Of a stretch of DNA of 35,719 bases, positions 1-10,600 are shown in pieces (positions within the stretch are counted from its first letter, which is position 1; every line of letters begins with the position of its first letter). The stretch is taken from the NCBI GenBank assembly GCA_947587615.1, contig CANPYC010000021.1, positions 1 to 35,719 on the forward strand. The letters run 5' to 3'. This stretch comes from Candidatus Gastranaerophilales bacterium. GTDB taxonomy: Bacteria > Cyanobacteriota > Vampirovibrionia > Gastranaerophilales > Gastranaerophilaceae. The position numbers and the translations under genes are program-made. A model generated the notes under the pieces. It did no database searches and was not told the origin of the DNA. It saw only the letters and a list, made by a program, of their open reading frames with translations.

Positions 1-1
1 T

Positions 2-73
2 TTAAACAAAGAAAGAAACGAACTTGATTCAAAACTAATTGAAGAAAGATTATATAAACTGTTTGAAACCTAA
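2..73 (+). CDS. 3' end of an unidentified gene (partial)
   Basis: From base 2 a frame stays open for 23 codons and ends at TAA 71-73. The residues are rich in Glu, Lys, Leu and Arg, as expected for a helical protein C-terminus, and the other two + frames are interrupted. The stretch is too short to name a product. It ends 45 bases before the next start on the same strand, so it may be the upstream member of the same transcription unit. Confidence 0.5.
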   Translation, partial: LNKERNELDSKLIEERLYKLFET

Positions 74-118
74 GAACTATAATAATACAGCTAGCAACAG
101 CCATCACCAGAGAATAAA

Positions 119-1180
119 ATGAGAAAACTTAAAAAAATATTTAAATCGACTTTGGCAAAGGTAATAAGCGCTCTTATTATTCTTTGTTTTTTGCTTAGCG
201 GATTTTTATTTTTTGATTTTTACAAAAGACAACTCCATAAAGCAAAAGGATTTTATTGGGTATATAGAGGGGATGAAGCTTTTAAACAAAGAGATTTACA
301 AAACGCAATTTATTATTATGAAAAAGGGATAAAGTATCACCCCAATCATTACAAAGCTTTGTATAATTTAGCTAATATTTACGTTGTTTATGAAGACTAC
401 TATCAGGCTCTTAAAAATTATGAGAAAGCTCTTTCAATTCGTCCTGATTACGAAGTAGCAAGAATTGATTATGCAATTATTCTCTCTCAAACATATAGAA
501 CCGATGAAGCAATACAACAGTATGAAAAAGTATTAAAAAACCCGCCAAAATTTGTGAAAATTCCTTTTATAATTGATAATAAAAAAACATATACATATAA
601 TCGTGGTGTTGCTTATTACAATATGGGTCTTGCATATAGAACAAAATCTCTTATTGCAGGGCTTGACAGCACTGAAAGCAACTACTATTTAAAAAAAGCT
701 TCCGAGTCTTATAAAGAAGCGCTTAATGTTTTAAAAACGTATAATGCAAATTATAACCTCGGTTTAATCAATCAACTTTTGAAAAACAGAAATCAAGCAG
801 GCTACTACTATTGCAGGGCAATAGAAATTGAGCCTATGGAATATGAAGCGCATTTTAATCTTGCGGTTTTATTAAATGATATGAAAGATTTTAAGGGGGC
901 TTCAGAAGAATTTAAAAGAGCAAGTCTTTTATTGGGAAGCGGCAGCAACCCTGCAAAAATAGAATATATTTACAACGTTTTAGCTGACGTAAATCAAAAA
1001 ATTGCAATAAATAAAGATGAAAATTACTTTAAAAAAATAAAAGAAGAAGATGAAAAATTCCTGCCAAACTATAAAGCAGGGAAAATTGTAATTGAGCAAG
1101 ATGAACAAAAGGAAAACCAACTAAGAAACGAATTTTCAAAATGTATCGGCTATGATATTTTTGTAGGAGAGAATGATTAA
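119..1180 (+). CDS. Membrane-anchored TPR-repeat protein
   Basis: This 353-aa protein has a short basic N-terminus and one hydrophobic segment at about residues 13-32, which probably anchors it in the inner membrane. Tetratricopeptide-type repeats follow from about residue 45 to 270; clear units read A-x-Y-x-x-G-x-x-Y and end in P-D/P-N turns. TPR arrays are protein-protein interaction scaffolds, so no enzymatic role is implied. The C-terminal 60 residues are charged and low in complexity. The start follows a weak AG-rich site at 110-113. The stop shares one base with the start of the downstream GGDEF gene (TAATG), so the two are probably co-translated and may work together. The partner and pathway are unknown. 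Confidence 0.8.
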   Translation: MRKLKKIFKSTLAKVISALIILCFLLSGFLFFDFYKRQLHKAKGFYWVYRGDEAFKQRDLQNAIYYYEKGIKYHPNHYKALYNLANIYVVYEDYYQALKNYEKALSIRPDYEVARIDYAIILSQTYRTDEAIQQYEKVLKNPPKFVKIPFIIDNKKTYTYNRGVAYYNMGLAYRTKSLIAGLDSTESNYYLKKASESYKEALNVLKTYNANYNLGLINQLLKNRNQAGYYYCRAIEIEPMEYEAHFNLAVLLNDMKDFKGASEEFKRASLLLGSGSNPAKIEYIYNVLADVNQKIAINKDENYFKKIKEEDEKFLPNYKAGKIVIEQDEQKENQLRNEFSKCIGYDIFVGEND

Positions 1181-2562
1181 TGGAAGTAAAAAAACTCTAT
1201 GATTTTACATATACTCTGACAAAATCTTATGAAGAAATAAACGACAGACAAGCGCTGATTGACGGTTTTATAAAAGCTTTTTCAATATTTTTCCCTGTTA
1301 AAGATTTAAAAATTTTTCTAATGGATGAATATTCTTATATTCTAAAAGATTTTACAAAGCCATGGGAAAATAACGTAAACAGTTTAGAGCATGAAAAAAT
1401 TAAAAAACATTTTGATAATTTCTTAATTCAAAAAAGCCAATATGAAATTGAAGATAATACGCTTTTGTTTCCTCTTGCAAAACAGCATAAAACCCTTGGA
1501 ATTGTTTGGCTTGTATCAAGAGAAAAAATAGAAAAAAGCGAAGATTTTTTTGAAATTCTCCCTTTGGTTAAAGCGCAAATTTCTATGCTTACTTCAACAT
1601 TAAAAGATAGAGAAGTTATAAAAATTAATTCCAAATTTCATCAAACCTTGAGAAATATTGCTCAAATTACTCAAACACAATATGAACTTGATTATATTCT
1701 GCCGATTATGGGCGAGATGATTGACAGGTTTATATCCGAACATTTGATTTATATTTTCTTAAAAAACAAAAACAAAAAAGAATATAAACTAATCTGGCCG
1801 AATAAATGTTCCGACAATAAAATATATTCTTATCTGGAAGAAATTAATTCAAAATCCAAAACAATCTTAAAGCAGGATAATAAACTCGGAATTTTTCCTT
1901 TAACGGTTGACGCTAAGCCCTTTGGGGCAATTGTTGCGTATAATCCTTTGAGCAAAATTACTTCAAAAGAAATCGGCTATTTAGAAGAAATTACAACCCA
2001 AGCAAGCGCTACTTTATCAAGAGCAAAGTCTTATGTCGAAGTGTTAAAATATGCAACACTGGACGCTCTGACGGGCTATAATAACCGCCATCAATTTGAA
2101 AAAAGGCTGATTGAAACAACTTCAAGCGCAAAAAGAAGAAACGAGCCCCTCTGTTGTATTATGTCCGACATTGATTTCTTTAAAAAAGTTAACGATACAT
2201 ACGGGCATGCAGTCGGCGACTGCGTTTTAAAGACAGTTGCAAAGACAATTAAAAAAGAATTGAGAGAATCGGATATTGCTTCAAGATACGGCGGAGAAGA
2301 ATTTATCTTCCTTCTTCCTCATACAAAACTTGATGAAGCAATTGTTGTTGCGCACAGGCTAAGGGCTTGTGTCGAAGCAAAAAAAATAAATATTGAAGAA
2401 TTTAAAATTGAAGGAGTTAAAGAAATCTCCGTCACAATTTCAATTGGTGTAAGTGAATTTGATAAAGGGGATAAAAACCCCTCCTCGCTTTATGAAAAAG
2501 CCGACTCGGCACTTTATAGTGCAAAAGAATCAGGAAGAAACAAAGTTGTAATTTACGGCTAA
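1180..2562 (+). CDS. GGDEF-domain diguanylate cyclase with N-terminal GAF-like sensor regions
   Basis: This 460-aa protein is predicted to make cyclic di-GMP from two GTP. The C-terminal 170 residues form a GGDEF domain. The active-site loop is G-G-E-E-F at residues 371-375, preceded by the D-x-D-x-F-K-x-x-N-D-x-x-G-H signature. An R-E-S-D at 362-365 lies exactly five residues upstream and fits the RxxD inhibitory site used for product feedback. Residues 1-290 resemble two tandem GAF-type domains (about 20-140 and 150-285), with no membrane segment seen, so a soluble signal or a partner probably controls it. It overlaps the upstream TPR gene by one base. Catalytic activity is likely because all signature residues are present; the input signal is unknown. 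Confidence 0.9.
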   Translation: MEVKKLYDFTYTLTKSYEEINDRQALIDGFIKAFSIFFPVKDLKIFLMDEYSYILKDFTKPWENNVNSLEHEKIKKHFDNFLIQKSQYEIEDNTLLFPLAKQHKTLGIVWLVSREKIEKSEDFFEILPLVKAQISMLTSTLKDREVIKINSKFHQTLRNIAQITQTQYELDYILPIMGEMIDRFISEHLIYIFLKNKNKKEYKLIWPNKCSDNKIYSYLEEINSKSKTILKQDNKLGIFPLTVDAKPFGAIVAYNPLSKITSKEIGYLEEITTQASATLSRAKSYVEVLKYATLDALTGYNNRHQFEKRLIETTSSAKRRNEPLCCIMSDIDFFKKVNDTYGHAVGDCVLKTVAKTIKKELRESDIASRYGGEEFIFLLPHTKLDEAIVVAHRLRACVEAKKINIEEFKIEGVKEISVTISIGVSEFDKGDKNPSSLYEKADSALYSAKESGRNKVVIYG

Positions 2563-2613
2563 ATCTTTTACACTTGCCCTTATTTATTGTAAAATAATAT
2601 AAAGGGGAAAGCT

Positions 2614-5229
2614 ATGGAAGATAAAAAAACTTTAATTTTAATAGACGGACATGCTCTTGCTTTCAGAATGTTTTTTGCGCTTGAAAGAACGGCAATGCAA
2701 ACAACGGAGCATACTCCGACATGGGCTGTATACGGGTTTTTTAAATCGGTATTTGACCTTTTGAGCGATAAGAAATTAAATATTCAGCCAAACTCCATAG
2801 CTGTTGCATTTGACGTATCTAAAGCAACGTTTCGCCTTGAAAAATATTCGGAGTATAAAGCAAACAGGCTAACTATGCCCGATAGTTTAAGGGTACAATT
2901 AGGGCTTATTCAAGAGGGATTAAGAGCGCTTGATATTCCGATATGCACCAAAGAAGGCTATGAAGGCGATGATGTCATAGGAACAATTGCAACCCGTGCA
3001 AAAAAATCGGGACATAAAGTTTATATTCTGACAGGCGATAAAGACAGCTTTCAGTTGATTGATGACGAGGGTTTAATTAATGTTTTAATACCTCAAAAAG
3101 GAGAGATGAACAAATACGACAAGCAAAAAGTTTTTGAAAACCTCGGAGTTTATCCTTGCCAAATTATTGACTATAAAGCGCTGTGCGGGGATAATTCGGA
3201 CAATATCCCGGGTGTTAAAGGAATAGGTCCAAAAAGCGCTGTTGATTTATTAAATGAGTACGAAAATTTAGATAATATTTATCAAAATATTGATAAAATT
3301 ACAAAAAAAGCTCTTAAAGAAAAGTTGATTGAAGGTAAGGAAAGTGCTTATTTATCTCAATTCTTAGCAACAATCGTTAAAGATCTTGATATTGATTTTA
3401 ACTTTGAAAGCGCTTGTTTAACCATTCCAGACAAAGAAAAAGTTAAAGCGTTTTTGCAGAAAATGCAGTTTTATTCTTTTGTTAAAAATATTGATAAATT
3501 GCTTTTGCCTTTTAATTCCGAAAAATCATGCAAAAATATTGTTGAATTTAAACCAATTGAAACACAAGAACAGCTTGGTTTATTTGCGCCGATTAAAAAA
3601 AAGGAGCTAAAAAAAATTGTACGGCTTGACGATACAAAAGCCCAAGAGTTTTTAAATAATCTTGATAAAAATAAAGCAATTGCAATTTTAAAAGATGAAC
3701 AGGATATAACCTGCTGTTATATGGCGCAGGGCGATAAAGTTATTAAAGAACAGCTTTCAAAAGTTAAAGATATTCTAAAAAACCCGGAGCTTAAAAAAAT
3801 TACATATCAGGTTAAAACTTTTGACAATATCAAAGGAGTTATAGCAGACGTTGAATTATCAAGCTATATTAAAGATTCATCAAGAAAGCATGATTTAATT
3901 ACTCAAATTAACGAGTGCTTAGAGGTTGTACCCGATGAAAAAGATTATTATTTATTATGCTCATATCTTTTTGATTTGGATGAATTCTACAAAAACAATT
4001 TAAACGAAAAAGAACTGAAACTCTTATCAGATATAGAACTTCCCCTTGCTTTTGTTCTAAAAGATATTGAAGATACGGGAGTTAAGCTTGATTGTAATTA
4101 TCTAAAAACAATTGGAGATGAAATTAACGTTAAAGTTAAAGATTTTGAACAAAAAATTTTTGATGAAGCAAAAACAACTTTTAATATTAACTCTCCAAAA
4201 CAAGTAGCGGAAGTTTTGTTTGATAAAATGCAAATAAAACCAAAGAAAAAAGGAAAATCGGGTAATTATTCAACAAACGCTAAAATATTGGATGAATTGG
4301 CTCTTGATTATGAAATTGCAAGAAATATCCTAGAACACCGCCAATTAATGAAATTGAAAACAACCTATATTGACGCACTACCTAAATTGGTTAAAAAAGA
4401 CGGAAAAATTCACACACACTTCAATCAAATTGTTACAACAACAGGAAGATTATCTTCATCAGAGCCGAATTTACAAAATATTCCAATCAGAACGGAATTT
4501 TCAAACAGAATTAGAGCGGGTTTTATCCCTTCAAGCGAAGATAATATAATAATGAGTGCCGATTATTCGCAGGTTGAATTAAGGCTTTTAGCGCACTATT
4601 CAGGTGATGAAGTATTAATAAAAGCTTTTTGTGATGATGTTGATGTTCATAGAGTTACTGCTTCAAAGATTTTTAATGTCGGTATGGATGAAGTAACAAA
4701 AGAGATGAGAAGAAAGGCAAAAACCGTTAATTTTGGTATAATTTACGGGCAGACAAAATATGGTTTAGCGCAGACATTAGGCATTCAACCCTATGAAGCG
4801 CAGGAGCTTATAAATAAATATTTTGCAACTTACCCAAAAATTTCTAACTATATGAATGAAACAATAGAATGTGCACAGGTAAACGGCTGGGTTGAAACGC
4901 TCTATGGCAGAAAAAGATATTTAGGTGCAGAGCTTAATTCAAGAAACGCTAATATTCGAGAATTTGCGCTTCGAGCTGCAATTAATGCACCGCTTCAAGG
5001 AAGCAGTGCTGATATTATAAAAATTGCAATGGTTGATTTGTTTGAAAAGTTGAAAAATTATAAATCAAAAATTATTCTGCAAATCCATGATGAACTTGTT
5101 TTGGAAGTCCCCAAAGTTGAGCTTGATGAAATAAAAGATATTACAATTAAAGCAATGGAAGTTAATCAGCCCTTAAAAGTACCTCTAAAGGTAGAAATAG
5201 GCTGCGGTAAAACCTGGATGGAGAAATAA
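2614..5229 (+). CDS. polA: DNA polymerase I
   Basis: This 871-aa family A polymerase removes RNA primers, joins Okazaki fragments and fills repair gaps. Residues 1-300 are a 5'-3' flap exonuclease domain with the acidic cluster and the G-D-N-S-D-N-I-P-G-V motif. Residues about 310-470 correspond to the 3'-5' proofreading domain, but the catalytic D-x-E is not recognisable, so proofreading is probably lost as in Bacillus and Thermus enzymes. The polymerase domain is intact: D-Y-S-Q-V-E-L-R from D650, the O-helix R-R-K-A-K-T-V-N-F-G-x-x-Y-G ending at G712, and H-D-E at 825-827. A Shine-Dalgarno AAGGGG at 2602-2607 precedes the ATG. The gene heads a tight series with the secreted-protein gene (3 bases later) and priA. 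Confidence 0.97.
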   Translation: MEDKKTLILIDGHALAFRMFFALERTAMQTTEHTPTWAVYGFFKSVFDLLSDKKLNIQPNSIAVAFDVSKATFRLEKYSEYKANRLTMPDSLRVQLGLIQEGLRALDIPICTKEGYEGDDVIGTIATRAKKSGHKVYILTGDKDSFQLIDDEGLINVLIPQKGEMNKYDKQKVFENLGVYPCQIIDYKALCGDNSDNIPGVKGIGPKSAVDLLNEYENLDNIYQNIDKITKKALKEKLIEGKESAYLSQFLATIVKDLDIDFNFESACLTIPDKEKVKAFLQKMQFYSFVKNIDKLLLPFNSEKSCKNIVEFKPIETQEQLGLFAPIKKKELKKIVRLDDTKAQEFLNNLDKNKAIAILKDEQDITCCYMAQGDKVIKEQLSKVKDILKNPELKKITYQVKTFDNIKGVIADVELSSYIKDSSRKHDLITQINECLEVVPDEKDYYLLCSYLFDLDEFYKNNLNEKELKLLSDIELPLAFVLKDIEDTGVKLDCNYLKTIGDEINVKVKDFEQKIFDEAKTTFNINSPKQVAEVLFDKMQIKPKKKGKSGNYSTNAKILDELALDYEIARNILEHRQLMKLKTTYIDALPKLVKKDGKIHTHFNQIVTTTGRLSSSEPNLQNIPIRTEFSNRIRAGFIPSSEDNIIMSADYSQVELRLLAHYSGDEVLIKAFCDDVDVHRVTASKIFNVGMDEVTKEMRRKAKTVNFGIIYGQTKYGLAQTLGIQPYEAQELINKYFATYPKISNYMNETIECAQVNGWVETLYGRKRYLGAELNSRNANIREFALRAAINAPLQGSSADIIKIAMVDLFEKLKNYKSKIILQIHDELVLEVPKVELDEIKDITIKAMEVNQPLKVPLKVEIGCGKTWMEK

Positions 5230-5231
5230 TT

Positions 5232-5606
5232 ATGATAAAGAAAATTTTTCCGATATTATTTTTGATGTTATCCTTAACGGCTTCAAATTGCTTTGGGTTC
5301 AGCTTAAGCGAATGTTATAAAATTTATTCTTATGACGCCGACATTCTTTATATGAACGCTCTTAGCGTTTTAAACTCGGCTTCAAAATATAATATCGTTG
5401 AAATGCAGTCAAAAAACGGGTATGTCTTATTTACCTACGGCGCAAAGTACTACCTTTTAACTTTAACAAAAAGATATAAAAATCAAACGGAAATTAAAAT
5501 CCTCCCTCAAAATTCCGATTATAGCGCAGGCTGTAACGTAGCTAAAGAAGTTTTTACAACACTTGATAACAGGCTAAAGGTGCAACCTATGGAGCTTATT
5601 AAGTAA
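5232..5606 (+). CDS. Small secreted or periplasmic protein of unknown function
   Basis: This 124-aa protein begins with a typical signal peptide: M-I-K-K, a hydrophobic core at residues 5-17, and likely signal-peptidase I cleavage near residues 22-23. A cysteine lies at residue 20, but the preceding residues do not make a good lipobox, so a lipoprotein is less likely. The mature part is about 100 residues with no motif I recognise. It is sandwiched between polA (2-base gap) and priA (one-base overlap, TAATG) and so is very likely co-transcribed with them, but nothing shows a functional link. Confidence 0.75.
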   Translation: MIKKIFPILFLMLSLTASNCFGFSLSECYKIYSYDADILYMNALSVLNSASKYNIVEMQSKNGYVLFTYGAKYYLLTLTKRYKNQTEIKILPQNSDYSAGCNVAKEVFTTLDNRLKVQPMELIK

Positions 5607-7654
5607 TGGATGAAACATCAAAAGAAAATAAAGCTCAAAAATATGCTCAAGTACTTGTTGATATAAATAAACTCGGAACAAAAACATTCAGCTATTTAAT
5701 TCCGGATGAATTTAAAGACGAAATAAAAATCGGTCAGGCGGTCTCAATTCCCTTCGGAAGAAGAAAAGAAGATTTAAAAGCTTATGTTGTCGGCTTTTCA
5801 AACTATTTAGATGAAGGTATTAAAGCAAAAAATATTTCTCAAATAATTGAAGCCAAGCCTTTATTTTCTCTTGAATACTTAAAACTTTTAGACTGGGTTT
5901 CAAACTATTATTTTTGCGATATTCAAACAGTTTTAAATACGGCTTTACCTCAAAAGTTTTTTGAAAAAAACGTAAAAAAATATAGAACACCTAAAATTAA
6001 ATCTAAAATTTTTGATGTTGAAAAAAAGAATTTTAACAGTTCTCTTTCAAGCGCTCAAAAAAAAATTTATGACGAGATTAAAAAAGTTAATGCTCCAACT
6101 TCACTTTTATACGGTATTACAGGTTCAGGCAAAACGGAAATATATTTTAAATTAATTGAAGATACTATTCAACAGGGGAAAAACGTTATTTTTTTAGCGC
6201 CTGAAATTGCTCTTGTGTCCCAGCTAACTATGAGAACAATTGAGCGCTTCGGGGCTGATTGCGTTGCTATTTGGCATAGTTCTATTACGGAAGCTCAAAA
6301 ATATGAAACGTGGAAAAAATTAAAAAATAATGAAATAAAAATCCTCTTTGGTGCAAGAAGCGCGGTATTCGCTCCTATTAAAGATTTAGGGCTTATAATA
6401 ATTGATGAAGAGCATGATTCAAGCTATAAGCAGACTATGCCAAACCCAAGATACCATGCAAGAGACGTTGCAAAAAAACTGGCTCAATTATACGGCGCAA
6501 AACTTGTCTTGGGTTCAGCTACACCTTCAATTGAGAGCTATTTTGAAGCAATTAACACAAATTCACTTTTTAAATTAAAAGAGCGCTATAACAGCGCTAA
6601 ACTCCCTAAAGTCAGTGTAATTGATATGCGAGTAGAGCGAGCCGAGAAAAACTATTCGATTTTTTCAAGAACTCTTATAAATAAAACAATAGAAACGGTT
6701 ATAAAAGGCAGGCAGGTAATTTTTTTAATTAATCGAAGGGGTTTTAGCTCTTATACTCAATGTCTTGAATGCGGAGAAGTTATAGGATGTACAAAATGCG
6801 CAATTCCTTTAATTTATCACGCAAACACAAATTCTTATAAATGTCATTATTGTAACTATGAACTTAAAACCGATAAATGCCCCAAATGCAATTCAAGCGC
6901 CATTGAACATTTTGGGTTGGGTAGCGAGAAAGTTGAAAATATCGCAAGGGAAATATTCCCCGATTTTAGAATTGAAAGACTCGATTCAGACAGCTTGACA
7001 AAGAAAAATGAACATATTGAAATATTAAAAAGATTTAAAGATGGAGAAATTGATATCCTGATTGGTACACAGATGATAGCTAAAGGGCTTGATAATAAAA
7101 ACGTTACTTTAGTCGGGGTTATTAATGCGGATTTAAGCTTTAATTTACCTGATTATAGAAGCTCCGAGCGTGGTTTTTCAATTTTAACGCAAGTGGCGGG
7201 GCGCTCGGGTAGAGGTGAAGAAGAAGGCAGAGTTATTTTTCAAACCTATAATTCCGATAATGCCTTTTTAATTAACGCAAAAGAGCAGGATTATGAAAAT
7301 TTTTATGAAAATGAAATTGAATTAAGGCAAATGCTAAGCTATCCGCCTTTTTCAAAAATGATTAGAGTAATTATTTCATCTAAAAACGAGTTTAGAGCGC
7401 AGAGGGCAATAGCTGAAATTGAATTTCATTTGAGCGATTATATTAAAAAACTTGCACTTGATGAGAATATTTTAATTTTAGGCCCGACACCTTGTGTTAT
7501 TAATAAAATTAAAGAAGAATACCGCTTTAATATAATAATTAAAAACCTTTTAGGGCAAAGGGGACATCAAACAATTTTAAGATTTTTAAAAACAGCTAAA
7601 TTACCGCAAGATATTAAAATGGTTGTAGATATAGACCCTAGCGACATTTTATAA
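5606..7654 (+). CDS. priA: Primosomal protein N' (replication-restart helicase PriA)
   Basis: This 682-aa superfamily 2 helicase recognises stalled forks and D-loops and reloads the replicative helicase. The N-terminal 120 residues match the 3'-end-binding domain. Walker A is G-x-T-G-S-G-K-T at 170-177 and the DEAH-type box is D-E-E-H at 267-270. The mid-protein zinc-binding region carries paired cysteines (C-x-x-C repeated four times between about residues 388 and 430). The C-terminal helicase half has the conserved I-G-T-Q-M-x-x-K-G and Q-V-A-G-R-S-G-R motifs. The length is close to the family norm of about 730. The start overlaps the previous stop by one base. Location beside polA and a recombination helicase-nuclease fits a repair/restart operon. 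Confidence 0.96.
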   Translation: MDETSKENKAQKYAQVLVDINKLGTKTFSYLIPDEFKDEIKIGQAVSIPFGRRKEDLKAYVVGFSNYLDEGIKAKNISQIIEAKPLFSLEYLKLLDWVSNYYFCDIQTVLNTALPQKFFEKNVKKYRTPKIKSKIFDVEKKNFNSSLSSAQKKIYDEIKKVNAPTSLLYGITGSGKTEIYFKLIEDTIQQGKNVIFLAPEIALVSQLTMRTIERFGADCVAIWHSSITEAQKYETWKKLKNNEIKILFGARSAVFAPIKDLGLIIIDEEHDSSYKQTMPNPRYHARDVAKKLAQLYGAKLVLGSATPSIESYFEAINTNSLFKLKERYNSAKLPKVSVIDMRVERAEKNYSIFSRTLINKTIETVIKGRQVIFLINRRGFSSYTQCLECGEVIGCTKCAIPLIYHANTNSYKCHYCNYELKTDKCPKCNSSAIEHFGLGSEKVENIAREIFPDFRIERLDSDSLTKKNEHIEILKRFKDGEIDILIGTQMIAKGLDNKNVTLVGVINADLSFNLPDYRSSERGFSILTQVAGRSGRGEEEGRVIFQTYNSDNAFLINAKEQDYENFYENEIELRQMLSYPPFSKMIRVIISSKNEFRAQRAIAEIEFHLSDYIKKLALDENILILGPTPCVINKIKEEYRFNIIIKNLLGQRGHQTILRFLKTAKLPQDIKMVVDIDPSDIL

Positions 7655-7677
7655 TAAAAATATGATAATAATTATTT

Positions 7678-10600
7678 ATGATAATAAATAGCAATTCACA
7701 CAAAAAAAGAGAAAATTTTTTATTAAATGAATATCTAAAGCTTTTAAATAAAGGTATTAAAGCACAGGATATTCTGGTATTGTGTCAAAATTCCAAAAAA
7801 AAGAAAGATTTTATTGAACTCATTAAAAAAAATATGGATTTTGGTAACATCGGTTCCATTAAAGTTTATAGCTTTTTTGGGCTTTGCTATAATACAATTA
7901 TTGAAAATTGGGCAGCAATTGAAAACTCAATAAAAGATGATAAAGGAAAAATTATTCCTAATCTGTGCGGGCTTGAAGTATCACAGTATATTTTTAAACA
8001 ATGTATTAAAGAAGTTGATTTTTCGGGCTATAACTCAAAAACAAGCTTATTACACCAGTTATTGCGCAGATATTCTTTAATTAATTTGAATAATTTATCT
8101 AAAGATGAAATTGAAAAAAGAGCAAAAATTTTATCTGAAAGCTATAGCAGGGAAGTTAATCTTGCAATTAATAAATATAAATCAAAATCAATTAATTTAA
8201 GGGCATTTGACTACATCAGACAAATTAATTTATTTGAATATATCTATAAAAATATAAAAACAAAATTTAAGTATGTTTTTATTGATGACGCTGATGAAAT
8301 AACCCCTGCAATATTAGCTTATTTAAAAGCAATTAAGCCCGATATAAAAGAGTTTTATATTGCTTATGATAATATGGGTTCAAGCCGTCTTGGCTACTTA
8401 GGTGCAATTAGCGTAGATTTTGAAGAATTTTTAAATGAAAAAGCAATTAATCTTAATAAGGACGATGAAAAAACAAAAAATGCCCTTTTAATACAAAAAT
8501 CTGTTAAAAATAACGAGCAAATTGATTTGGATAATATTAAAACCAAGTCATATTTAAAAAGACACGAGATGATAGGCGCTTTGTCAGATGAAATTAAGCT
8601 TTTAATTGATAAAGGTATAAGACAGGATGAAATTGCTCTTATAACCCCTATATCCGATGAATTTTTAAAAAGTATGCTTTTAAATTCGCCTAAAAATAGC
8701 GCACTTCACTTTAATTTTCTTGCAAAAAACGAAAAATTAAACCAAAATAAGCTTATTGGCTATATTTTAGAGCTTTTAAAAATAATTAACGATAAAAATA
8801 ATCAGGACGTTTCAAATTATGTTCTAAAAGGTATATTTATCGAACTTTTAAATTTTAATCATAAAGACGCTATTCAAATTATTCAAGAATACAAGCTTGC
8901 AAGGGATTTTAAGGGAGCAAATATTTTTGATTTTATAAAAGAAAAAAATGAAGACAATTTTAAAAAATTAATTGAACTTTATGAAAAAATACGCTTTGAA
9001 AAGCTGTCAAGTCAATTGTACGAGCTTGTTAGCAGCTTTACAAAAAACAAAAGCGAAAATGATACAATTAAAATTAATCAACTTTTAAAACAAATCTATG
9101 ACTTTGAAGAAGTTTTTTTAAATCAGGTATCAAACGAAGAACTTATAATTCAGCTTGAAAATACGATTATATCGGAAAATCCCTTATCTGATGATGAGAT
9201 TGAACAAAATTCAATTGTTGTTTCTTCCGCTCAAAAGATTATTGATTATTCTTACAGTGTAAAATATATGTTCTTGCTTGATGTAACAAATGAAAATTGG
9301 CTAAGACAGGATATCGGACCTCTATATAATGCGTGGGTTATGCAAAAAAGCTGGCAAAAAGAAAGTTTTGAGCTATCCGATAATATTGAACTTACAAAAG
9401 ACAGAAATGCAAGAACGCTATATAAGCTTTATTTATTAGCCGATAATATTACTCTTTATTCAAGTGTTTATGACTCTTTGGGTTTAGAAAATATATCGGG
9501 AATTGATAAATATTTTAAACATAAAATTGATGCTAAAAAAAATACCACTAAAGCGATTACACCAAGACCCGACCAAAAAGAAGTACTAAACTATAAGGGC
9601 GGATTAATGTCTGTATCGGCTACTGCGGGTTCAGGTAAAACAACGATTATGCTTTTAGTTGTTGATAAACTTTTATCGGGTGAAATTTTAGATAATATTG
9701 AGTCAAAAAATATTTTTGTTTTAACTTTTATGGAGTCTGCCGCAAGAAACTTTAGAGAAAGAATAAAAGCAAAATACCCTGATTTAGAGGTTTTGCCTAA
9801 TATTTCAACAATCCATGGGCTTGCGCTTAGGATAATAAAAGAAAATAATAACCATTCAAAAGTCGGTTTGGATTATGATTTTGATATTGTTGATGATATT
9901 AAAAAACCGTTAATTCTAAACGAGGTCTTAACAAGTTTTTCAATTCCAGGGGATAAATCGGATTTATATGAAAGTGCAATTTCCGCTTATAAAAATGAAT
10001 TATCCAATTTTGGCGATTTTGATTGTTCTAATAAGCTTTTTTTAAAGGTTTATGAGAGTTATCAAAATAAATTAAAAGAACAAAATTTAATTGATTATGA
10101 TGATTTATTATTGCTGGCACTAAAACTTTTAAAAGAAAATAAGGACGTATTGGAGTATTATCAAAACCTTGCAAAAATAATAATAGAAGATGAAGCGCAA
10201 GATTCAAGTTTTACTCAACAAAACCTTATTAAGCTTTTAGGCGGAAAGTATAAAAACATAATCCGCTGCGGTGATATTAATCAGGCAATTACTTCAACAT
10301 TTACCAATTCTGATGTTAGAGGGTTTAGAGAATTTATAAAAAATTCAAAAAATGTTGAAATGGACAGATGTCAAAGGTGCGCAACGGGGGTTTTGGATTG
10401 TGCCAATAATACCGTTAAATTTGCAAAAAGTAAAAATATTAATGCTTTTTCTTCTCTTGTAATGAAGCCTGTTGACGGGGTAAATATTGTTGATAAGAAG
10501 GCTGTTTATAAAGAAATTTTTGAAGATGAAGAAGAAGAAAAAAGATTTATTCTAAGTAAAATTCAAGAAATTTTAAAGCACGATAACAGCGCTACTTTTG

